The notes under the pieces were generated by a model. That model was not told where the DNA came from. It did no database searches and saw nothing but the letters and a program-made list of their open reading frames with translations. Below, in pieces: positions 1 through 5,015 of a stretch of DNA of 5,015 nt. How positions within the stretch are numbered: the first letter of the stretch is position 1; every line of letters begins with the position of its first letter. The translations under genes and the position numbers were made by a program. This stretch comes from Solobacterium sp. (GTDB lineage Bacteria > Bacillota_I > Bacilli_A > Erysipelotrichales > Erysipelotrichaceae): the NCBI GenBank assembly GCA_017536845.1, contig JAFWCP010000019.1:1-5015 (forward strand). The letters are read 5' to 3'.

Positions 1-165
1 CTGCATGCTCAGACACATCAGCAGGATCCGGTTCGATGATCAGCATAAACAGAAAACCGGTTAACAATACTTCAGCAGGTCAGACACCGTATCAATCGGG
101 TATTCTGATGGGCGGTGCCGGGATGAGAAGACTGAATGACTGCTGATGGGGGAAAGGCGGCAGGG
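1..165. other. No supportable gene; short open frames only
   Basis: This stretch lies beyond the terminator of the minus-strand surface-protein gene. Two frames stay open but are too short to call. On the plus strand, codons 3-146 are open from the left edge and end in TGA, so they could be the last 47 residues of a gene entering from the left. On the minus strand, a frame with a TTG at 67 and an ATG at 46 runs off the left edge. Its first codons are hydrophobic (LLTGFLFMLII), which could be the start of a membrane or exported protein. Neither has a convincing ribosome binding site or recognisable motif. Confidence 0.3.
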
Positions 166-199
166 AAAAAAGCGGGATATGAGAGTGGCATATCCCGCT
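166..199 (-). terminator. Rho-independent terminator of the surface-protein gene
   Basis: Read on the minus strand, a perfect 11-bp stem (plus-strand arms 171-181 and 189-199) closes a 7-nt loop and is followed at once by six U residues (plus-strand A run 166-171). It begins about 40 nt after the TGA stop at 240-242, the usual place for an intrinsic terminator. The plus-strand side of the hairpin has no U tract, so it should act on minus-strand transcripts only. Confidence 0.9.
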
Positions 200-239
200 G
201 AAGTGTATGTCTGCATGATGCAGAATGATACGGATAGCT

Positions 240-1256
240 TCAGTTTTGAAGCACGCCGATATTCTCGTCGAAGTGATACAGCTTTCCGTCAATCTCACGG
301 TAGCCCTTGACCATTTCCCCGGTTATACGGTCATAGTAGTACCTGTTTCCGGCCTGGGAAGGATACAGTTCGATGTCACTTCCGCCAACGGTATACCAGC
401 CTTTGATCATGGCACCGGCCCTGTTGTAGCGGACCCATTTGCCCTGCTTATTGATGCCGGCCTCAAGGTCGCTCTGGAAGATATACGGCATCCAGACTTC
501 CTTGGCTGCTGCCTTGGCACCATCGTAAATCGCATCCAGCCAGTACCAGGCATCGCTTTCCGGATCATAGATTTCCCGTCCTCTTTCATAGCCGTAGACG
601 GTATCGGTAATGTTCTTGGGATCTCCCATGATGCCCTGGCGGACACCGTCTTCATACCAGTGCTGTTTTCCACGGTACCGGCAGAAGCCGAATACCGCGC
701 AGACAGCGGGATCGTCATCCGCATAGACAGTGAATGTCCTGGTATCCCAGATCGTCTGTCCGTCAGGTGTGTCCGCATATAAGGTGACTGTCGCTGTTCC
801 TGTGCTTTTGGCATCGATGTAAATATCGCCGTATTGATGCCGGCACCTGATCACGGAGGAATCGGAACTGGTGGCATGGAAAGTGCATAAGTTATACATC
901 TCACTGGGAAAGACCTGGCAGGTCAGAAAGGCAATATTGCCGACCGTATAGGTGGTATTGGAAGTGATATTGATCTGCTTGTCGGGGATGATGTCTTCCC
1001 AGACGGCGTAGAGGTGGGTATCTACAGGAAACATGTCGTTTAGCAGATAGTAATTCTCGACATACTGTTCGGTTTCGCCGTAACGCCATCTTGCAACATA
1101 GCGCTGTTCATTCCGGTTTTTGGGGGGTGATTCTGAAAGACAGAGGATGGCCGATCGGGGCTTTGACTTCCCATTGGGCATATTGTTTTCCCTGATCTTC
1201 GAAATACCCTTCCGTAGCATGGAAGCGTACCCTTGAGGCTTTGACATACACGGCAT
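240..1256 (-). CDS. Secreted surface protein, C-terminal part (repeat 3 end, Ig-like domain, wall-binding-like tail); frame-broken from 1108-1779
   Basis: This is the downstream part of a broken gene that continues from the frame at 1108-1779. The ORF has 338 codons, but its first ~44 are out of phase with the homologous protein. Real coding probably begins near 1122, just after the C6/A5 homopolymer. Domains in order (ORF residues): the end of the third InlB/Flg_new-like repeat (about 46-88, closing in LYAVW); a bacterial Ig-like domain of BIG_2 type (about 90-182, with SSDSSVI, then STGTATVTLYAD); then a C-terminal module. That module has W-Y-E-G-RQG (200-208), a Y-DP-SDAWYWLDA segment (230-242), GKWVRYN followed by GAMIKGWY (272-288), NRYYYD followed by TGEMVKG (304-318), and GKLYHFDE (324-331). 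The aromatic/Gly spacing of these last units resembles choline- or glucan-binding repeats, so attachment to the cell wall is inferred. There is no LPXTG motif and no catalytic motif. The protein is probably an adhesin or structural surface protein; ligand unknown. Confidence 0.75.
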   Translation of the reverse strand: MPCMSKPQGYASMLRKGISKIRENNMPNGKSKPRSAILCLSESPPKNRNEQRYVARWRYGETEQYVENYYLLNDMFPVDTHLYAVWEDIIPDKQINITSNTTYTVGNIAFLTCQVFPSEMYNLCTFHATSSDSSVIRCRHQYGDIYIDAKSTGTATVTLYADTPDGQTIWDTRTFTVYADDDPAVCAVFGFCRYRGKQHWYEDGVRQGIMGDPKNITDTVYGYERGREIYDPESDAWYWLDAIYDGAKAAAKEVWMPYIFQSDLEAGINKQGKWVRYNRAGAMIKGWYTVGGSDIELYPSQAGNRYYYDRITGEMVKGYREIDGKLYHFDENIGVLQN

Positions 1257-1779
1257 AATATGTCCTGTCTTCTGTAAAGAGCAGATCTTTCATTTCAAAA
1301 CAATCGTAATCCACCTCTTCTCCAGCGTCTGAGCATCCGCCAAATGCCTTATCCGCGTCTGCAATGTCGGGGACGATGTCACTGAAGTTGTATCTTCTGC
1401 CCTGGAGCACCGTATATGTGCAGGTTTTGGACCCTTGATAAGAGCCACCCTGCAGGTCAAAGGTTACGGTGTATTTTTTGCTGTAGGCCGCATAAAGGGT
1501 CACATCATACGTCGGGCAGAATTCCAGAAGTTCTTCAGGCGTGAAATCGCTGATCCCGTCCGTGCCCAGGGACCAGGTCCATAAGCCGACAGAAGGGTCG
1601 TCGGGACAGACTTCATCAGACCCTTCTTCTGTGAACAGGGTAGAACGCAGGGGCTTGTCGTAAGGCACAGTGACTGTAAACGTGCCGCTTTTTCCCATCC
1701 TGGTTGCTTCACCGATGACAAAGGTGATATCCACATACCCATCGGCTTTTGCTTTTGCGGCGAAAACTGTCGTTGCCAT
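1108..1779 (-). CDS. Secreted surface protein, N-terminal part (signal-peptide remnant and beta-repeats 1-3); frame-broken at both ends
   Basis: This is the upstream part of the same gene. From the ATG at 1779 it gives 223 residues, starting inside what looks like the end of a signal peptide (MATTVFAAKAKA). The same frame continues upstream to RFLLSFL but has no ATG, GTG or TTG start. The better start is the ATG at 1814-1812 (MKRVL), which is one base out of phase. Joining MKRVL to RFLLSFLMATTVFAAKA would restore a classic signal peptide. After it come three divergent repeats of about 80-88 residues. Repeat 1 is about 15-102 (from YVDITF, ending LYAAYSKK). Repeat 2 is 103-181 (from YTVTFDLQGG, ending YYAVYVKA). 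Repeat 3 starts near 183 (RVRFHATEG) and is cut by the TGA at 1108-1110. They resemble InlB B-repeat / Flg_new (Listeria-Bacteroides) beta-grasp repeats but are longer than usual. Its partner is the ORF ending at 240. The cause could be a decayed gene, slippage-based control or an assembly error. Confidence 0.7.
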   Translation of the reverse strand: MATTVFAAKAKADGYVDITFVIGEATRMGKSGTFTVTVPYDKPLRSTLFTEEGSDEVCPDDPSVGLWTWSLGTDGISDFTPEELLEFCPTYDVTLYAAYSKKYTVTFDLQGGSYQGSKTCTYTVLQGRRYNFSDIVPDIADADKAFGGCSDAGEEVDYDCFEMKDLLFTEDRTYYAVYVKASRVRFHATEGYFEDQGKQYAQWEVKAPIGHPLSFRITPQKPE

Positions 1780-1837
1780 CAGGAATGACAGCAGGAAGCG
1801 AGTACTCGTTTCATGATGTTTTCCCCATTTTTTATTT

Positions 1838-1866
1838 ATTATACGTTATAAAGTAAGGCCTGTCGA
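1838..1866 (-). promoter_or_regulatory. Sigma-A-type promoter of the surface-protein gene
   Basis: On the minus strand, TCGACA (1866-1861, five of six matches to TTGACA) is separated by exactly 17 nt from a perfect TATAAT (1843-1838). The predicted start of transcription is near 1831, giving a very short leader of about 17 nt before the ATG at 1814. A weak GGGGA-type ribosome binding sequence lies about 8 nt before that ATG. A perfect 5-3-5 inverted repeat (plus-strand arms 1839-1843 TTATA and 1847-1851 TATAA) overlaps the -10 box. It might be an operator, but at this AT content chance is a fair explanation. Confidence 0.75.
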
Positions 1867-2001
1867 AAGGAGGTGAAAGAACTGGCGGACCGGTATCCAT
1901 GAACAGGCAAAAGCAAATAACAGCAAGTTATAGTCTACAGCTGCCAACATTATGATATATTATTGCCAAAGAACTCGTCGTTTTTTTCATCATAATCATA
2001 C
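1867..2001 (+). promoter_or_regulatory. Upstream region of the ene-reductase gene, with weak -10-like element
   Basis: This is the divergent intergenic region in front of the gene at 2015. A -10-like TATGAT lies at 1951-1956, followed by an AT-rich stretch, but I see no good -35 box 16-18 nt before it. The promoter placement is therefore tentative. If it is right, the leader is about 50 nt. A run of seven T (1981-1987) has no hairpin before it and is not a terminator. No riboswitch-like fold is obvious. Confidence 0.3.
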
Positions 2002-2008
2002 AGGAGGA
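2002..2008 (+). promoter_or_regulatory. Ribosome binding site deciding the start at 2015
   Basis: AGGAGGA lies 6 nt before the ATG at 2015-2017. The frame stays open upstream to an ATG at 1952, but that start has no ribosome binding site and would add 21 residues unlike the family N-terminus. The start at 2015 gives the expected MTKTLFDKTMLGSMKLKNRI opening. Confidence 0.92.
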
Positions 2009-2014
2009 CTTTTT

Positions 2015-3934
2015 ATGACGAAAACTTTATTTGACAAGACGATGCTTGGCAGCATGAAGCTGAAGAATCGCATTTTCATGTCGCCGATGGGCACAACCGG
2101 CGAAGCGGATGGCTCCTACTGCAGTGAAGGCATCGACTACTTCGAAGAGAGAGCCAAAGGCGGTGCCGGCCTCATCATCACGGGTGCAAACGTTGTATCC
2201 ACCAAGTATGAGCCCAGACCCTGCACCGAGCTCTCTGACTTCCATCATGTGGAAAGACTGAACATGCTGATTGACAGATGCCACCACTATGGCGCAAAGG
2301 TATGCGTCCAGCTCTCCCCGGGCCTTGGCAGACAGCAGTTTACAGACCCTTTCACAGCACCCTACAGTGCCGGCAGTGTTCCTTCTTTCTGGTTCCCTGA
2401 CCTCATCTGCAAGCCTTTTGCGGTAGAAGACATCAAGTACCTGGTAGAAAGAATCGGTTACTCTGCATCACTGGCCGTCAATGCCGGTGCCGATGCCGTA
2501 GAACTGCATGCCTACGGTGGCTACCTGCTTGACCAGTTCCATTCCGTACAGTGGAACAACAGAACCGACGAATACGGCGGGTCACTGGAAAACCGCATGC
2601 GGTTCACCCTTGAGTGCATTGAAGCAATCAAGAAGAACACCCCGAAGGATTTCCCGATCCTTGTCAAATTCACACCGGTACAGAGAGTCGAAGGCTTCCG
2701 TACCATTGACGAAGGCATCGAAATGGCAAAGATCCTGGAAAAGGCAGGCATTACGGCAATCCATGTCGATACCGGCTGCTATGAAGAATGGTTCCAGGCC
2801 ATCACCACTGTCTACAGCGATGACGCCCATAAGACAGATGTCCAGAAGGCAATCAAGGAAGTTGTAAGCATTCCTGTCCTTGGCGACGGCAAGCTGATCA
2901 AGCCCGAAGTTGCCAAAAAGGTACTGGATGACGGTATCCTGGACTACATCGGCCTTGCCCATCAGCTGCTGGCTGACCCGTACTGGCCGAAGAAAGTCAA
3001 GAGCGGCCATACCGAAGACATCACACCGTGCATCGGCTGCAATGAGTGTCTGCTGGCCGGCTTCTCCGGCAAGCATTATTACTGTGCTGTCAACCCGCAG
3101 TGCTATGCGGAAAAATCCTTCTTCCTGCCCAAACCCGATGGGTCAAAGAAGAAGGTCCTCATCATCGGCGGCGGCCCGGCCGGCATGGAAGCTGCCATTA
3201 CGGCAAGAAGACGCGGCTGGGATGCAGAACTCTGGGAGAAGGAAGCACGTCTTGGCGGCACATTGTGGGCAGCCGGCGGTCCTGACTTCAAGTCGGATGT
3301 CCTGCGCCTGATCCGTGCCCTTGAAATCCAGTGCTACAAGCTTGGTGTTGATGTCCGTCTGAACAAGACCGCGACAGCTGAAAACATCAAGGGCGGCAAT
3401 TATGACAAGGTCATCCTTGCGGCCGGTTCTTCCCCGGCAATTCCGCCGATTGAAGGCATTGAAAAGACAAAGCTGGTCAGTGACTACCTCACCCACCAGG
3501 TATGCGTCGGCAAGAAGGTTGTTGTCATCGGCGGCGGCCTGGCCGGCACCGAAGCAGCATGCGACATTGCCCCCAAGGCTGAAGAAGTCACCATCGTTGA
3601 GATGCTGCCGGATATCCTGTTCACAGCAGCCCACTGTCTGAACAATGACCAGCACCTCAGAAAGATGGTCAAAGACCGCGGCGTCAAAGTGGAAGCAGGT
3701 GCCAGGGTTCTCAAGATCACGGATGAAGGCGTGACTTACGAGAAGGATGGTGAGACAAAGACCATCGCCTGCGATACCGTCCTGAATGCGGCTGGCTTCA
3801 AGCCCAACAACCAGCTGGAAGACCTCCTGGAAGATCTGTACGATGATGTCACGGTTGTCGGTGATGCCATTGCGCCGAGAAAGATCCTCACAGCCATCCA
3901 CGAGGCTTACCACGCCATCCGCACCATGGAATAA
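2015..3934 (+). CDS. FAD/FMN/[4Fe-4S] NAD(P)H-dependent ene-reductase (2,4-dienoyl-CoA reductase / enoate reductase family)
   Basis: Complete, 639 residues, the usual length for this superfamily, which also includes bile-acid BaiCD/BaiH and clostridial enoate or cinnamate reductases. Known family chemistry: NAD(P)H passes electrons through FAD and a 4Fe-4S cluster to FMN, which reduces an activated C=C bond in the cytoplasm. An old-yellow-enzyme TIM barrel fills about 5-335: LKNRIFMSPM (16-25), ELHAYGGYLLDQF (163-175), NRTDEYGGSLENR (182-194), K218 in the strand expected to contact FMN, and GDGKLIKPEVAKKVL (291-304). The cluster cysteines are C339, C342, C345 and C357. A FAD-binding Rossmann motif GGGPAG is at 385-390, an NAD(P)H-binding IGGGLAG at 505-511, and the closing FAD motif VVGDA at 614-618. 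Oddities: the usual HxxHGYL active-site motif reads HAYGGYL, so H165 is kept and the second His is Gly168. The cysteine spacing is CX2CX2CX11C rather than the common CX2CX3CX11-12C. The gene has its own ribosome binding site and terminator and no co-directional neighbour in view, so the substrate cannot be read from context. BaiCD identity is not supported. Confidence 0.95.
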   Translation: MTKTLFDKTMLGSMKLKNRIFMSPMGTTGEADGSYCSEGIDYFEERAKGGAGLIITGANVVSTKYEPRPCTELSDFHHVERLNMLIDRCHHYGAKVCVQLSPGLGRQQFTDPFTAPYSAGSVPSFWFPDLICKPFAVEDIKYLVERIGYSASLAVNAGADAVELHAYGGYLLDQFHSVQWNNRTDEYGGSLENRMRFTLECIEAIKKNTPKDFPILVKFTPVQRVEGFRTIDEGIEMAKILEKAGITAIHVDTGCYEEWFQAITTVYSDDAHKTDVQKAIKEVVSIPVLGDGKLIKPEVAKKVLDDGILDYIGLAHQLLADPYWPKKVKSGHTEDITPCIGCNECLLAGFSGKHYYCAVNPQCYAEKSFFLPKPDGSKKKVLIIGGGPAGMEAAITARRRGWDAELWEKEARLGGTLWAAGGPDFKSDVLRLIRALEIQCYKLGVDVRLNKTATAENIKGGNYDKVILAAGSSPAIPPIEGIEKTKLVSDYLTHQVCVGKKVVVIGGGLAGTEAACDIAPKAEEVTIVEMLPDILFTAAHCLNNDQHLRKMVKDRGVKVEAGARVLKITDEGVTYEKDGETKTIACDTVLNAAGFKPNNQLEDLLEDLYDDVTVVGDAIAPRKILTAIHEAYHAIRTME

Positions 3935-3970
3935 GGTTTCACGGATTCAGTTTCAATGGAATGAAGAAGG

Positions 3971-3999
3971 CAGAAGACCCGGAAGGGTCTTCTGTTTTT
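3971..3999 (+). terminator. Rho-independent terminator of the ene-reductase gene
   Basis: A perfect 10-bp stem (3971-3980 pairing with 3985-3994) is closed by a GGAA tetraloop and followed by five T (3995-3999). It lies 36 nt after the TAA stop at 3932-3934. Confidence 0.93.
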
Positions 4000-4005
4000 G
4001 GAATG

Positions 4006-4028
4006 AAAAACACCTCCGGACGGAGGTG
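4006..4028 (-). terminator. Rho-independent terminator of the convergent amidase gene
   Basis: On the minus strand, a 7-bp GC-rich stem (plus-strand arms 4011-4017 and 4022-4028) around a 4-nt loop is followed by five U (plus-strand A run 4006-4010). It starts 22 nt after the TAA stop at 4051-4053. Six nucleotides separate it from the U tract of the opposing terminator, so each convergent gene has its own stop signal. Confidence 0.85.
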
Positions 4029-4050
4029 CTCGTATGAGTCTCAGACAGTC

Positions 4051-5013
4051 TTATCGATAGATCTCAAGCTGTTCCCAGGTTGATGCGCTGGCTGCCGAAG
4101 CGCGGAATGTATTGCATGCATCCATCTGCAGCCATTTCCCGTTTGCCATGGACTGCAGGTAATAGCTCTGACCGTCCGTAAAGATCCGGAAGCTCTCCCA
4201 GAATCTCTGATCCTTTCCGGCAATACAGGCAGGGGCACTGACATCATCCTGTCCGATATCTACCGAAAGGTATCTGCCGTCATCAGACAGGAATCCTGCT
4301 TCGCCATAATCATTCTCCATGACGGTAAAGACCTGTCTGCCGGAAATTCTGATGATTGAACCTGTCTTTTTTGAATACATGCAGATCCTGTCCCCGATGA
4401 ACTGATCGGTAACATCCGTAAGGCCTGCGGCGTCTGTCATGTGGACGATGTAGGCAACCGTATTCCTGTTGATGAAGAAGTCATAGGAAACGTCCTTATA
4501 GGCATGGCTGTGACAGACAACCAGCGGGGTTCCGTCGTCTGCTTTTTTTACGACAATGGCTGCATGGTCCAATTCGCCGTCGTTTTCAAAATCATAGAGC
4601 ACAACATCACCGGTATTGACGGTGAAATTCATTGTTTCGCCATATCTGATGACATCCTGCGAATAGCCTTTGCGGTCCGTAAGGTAGTGGTGCAATGTTC
4701 CTGTATGACTGAAGGTCCAACGGTATTCGTTATCAAACCCGATTCTGATAAAACGGTAGAAAGGATTGTTGTTTCTGTTTAAGAGCGCATCCTCCTCCAG
4801 GCCGCCGCCTTCGGTGATGCACTGACTGACAAAATTGGTGCAGTCATCGGTTTTATCGTTACCGTCGTCATCGTAATTCGCATAATCCGAATTATGGCCA
4901 TCCACCCATTCATAAGCATAGTGAATGGCTCCATGGATGCTGTAGTAATGGTCGTAGCAGTTTTCTTCCGCAGCTGCCGGAACACCTGCGGCAAGAAGAG
5001 CGATCGCCGTCAT
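4051..5013 (-). CDS. Secreted Amidase_6-type cysteine hydrolase with C-terminal beta-trefoil-like domain (5' end probably beyond the window)
   Basis: The visible part is 320 residues. The first ATG in view (5013) sits inside a hydrophobic stretch ending in AAGVPAAAEE, which looks like the back half of a signal peptide. The true start therefore probably lies past the right edge. Residues 20-192 match the putative amidase domain Amidase_6 (PF12671; a CHAP/NlpC-like papain-fold hydrolase): HYAYEWVDGHNSDYANYDDD (31-50), then the hallmark DCTNFVSQC with presumed nucleophile C58, a buried GG (69-71), TGDVVLYDF (134-142), LDHAAIVV with presumed catalytic H150, and VCHSHAYKD (166-174). Residues ~206-320 contain repeated short beta motifs (GRYLSVD 246-252, WESFRIF 272-278, YYLQS then GKWLQMD 284-298, WEQLEIYR 313-320), the pattern of a fascin/ricin-like beta-trefoil. 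This part probably binds carbohydrate. Inferred role: cleavage of a peptide or amide bond in cell wall or another extracellular polymer. The active substrate is not known. Confidence 0.88.
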   Translation of the reverse strand: MTAIALLAAGVPAAAEENCYDHYYSIHGAIHYAYEWVDGHNSDYANYDDDGNDKTDDCTNFVSQCITEGGGLEEDALLNRNNNPFYRFIRIGFDNEYRWTFSHTGTLHHYLTDRKGYSQDVIRYGETMNFTVNTGDVVLYDFENDGELDHAAIVVKKADDGTPLVVCHSHAYKDVSYDFFINRNTVAYIVHMTDAAGLTDVTDQFIGDRICMYSKKTGSIIRISGRQVFTVMENDYGEAGFLSDDGRYLSVDIGQDDVSAPACIAGKDQRFWESFRIFTDGQSYYLQSMANGKWLQMDACNTFRASAASASTWEQLEIYR

Positions 5014-5015
5014 CA

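Noticed and set aside
225..782. A 185-codon plus-strand open frame opposite the surface-protein tail.
   Set aside because: It is antisense to the Ig-like and wall-binding-like domains, has no ribosome binding site and shows no motifs. It is a shadow frame.
1980..1987. T-rich tract before the ene-reductase as a leader terminator or riboswitch.
   Set aside because: No stable stem precedes the T run and I see no conserved riboswitch core.
1952..2014. Extension of the ene-reductase to the ATG at 1952.
   Set aside because: The AGGAGGA at 2002-2008 points to the ATG at 2015. The added residues are Arg/His/Phe-rich and unlike the family N-terminus.
3143..3913. A 256-codon open frame on the minus strand inside the ene-reductase gene (and another at 2582-3076).
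   Set aside because: They lie antisense to a gene with clear conserved motifs throughout, lack ribosome binding sites and have no recognisable domains. Their openness follows from the codon bias of the real gene.
2015..3934. Assignment as baiCD or baiH of the bile-acid 7-dehydroxylation pathway.
   Set aside because: The superfamily and length fit, but no other bai gene is in view. The active-site segment (HAYGGYLLDQF) differs from the BaiCD HAAHSYL-type motif as I recall it.
1..5015. CRISPR array, transposon, prophage or retron-like system.
   Set aside because: I see no direct repeats with spacers, terminal inverted repeats, transposase or reverse-transcriptase motifs, or structured noncoding RNA pair. 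All long frames are explained by three ordinary genes.

Overview
The window looks like chromosomal DNA from a Gram-positive, probably anaerobic gut Firmicute, possibly an Erysipelotrichaceae-like lineage. This placement is inferred. It rests on consensus Firmicute signals (an AGGAGGA ribosome binding site, a near-consensus sigma-A promoter, U-tailed intrinsic terminators), secreted proteins with InlB/Flg_new-type repeats and choline/glucan-binding-like tails, and a flavin/Fe-S enoate-reductase-type enzyme typical of anaerobes. No rRNA, tRNA or marker gene is present to fix the taxon.

Layout. Positions 1-165 hold no gene I can support. An intrinsic terminator (166-199, minus) closes a minus-strand gene for a large secreted surface protein spanning about 240-1814. 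Its reading frame is broken twice. A one-base loss is inferred in the signal-peptide codons (about 1800-1808), and there is a one-base excess at a C6/A5 homopolymer (1117-1127 on the minus strand). The breaks compensate, so the start at 1814 and the last 338 codons share a frame while the middle is shifted. Repaired, it would be a 524-residue exported protein: signal peptide, three divergent beta-repeats, one bacterial Ig-like domain, and a C-terminal wall-binding-like module.

The intergenic region 1815-2014 carries a strong minus-strand promoter (1838-1866) for that gene. On the plus strand it carries a weak -10-like element and a clear ribosome binding site for the central gene. The central gene (2015-3934, plus) encodes a complete 639-residue cytoplasmic FMN/FAD/[4Fe-4S] ene-reductase of the 2,4-dienoyl-CoA reductase / BaiCD / enoate reductase superfamily. 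It ends in a textbook terminator (3971-3999), which sits next to an opposed terminator (4006-4028) for the convergent minus-strand gene.

That last gene (4051 to beyond the right edge) encodes a secreted Amidase_6-type cysteine hydrolase with a C-terminal beta-trefoil-like domain. It is cut at its 5' end by the window edge.

The two outer genes plausibly act at the cell surface or on peptidoglycan or host material. The central reductase stands alone as its own transcription unit and shows no evident pathway link to them. I see no CRISPR array, phage or transposon module, or obvious new defence system. The most unusual feature is the doubly frameshifted surface protein with a homopolymer at one break.
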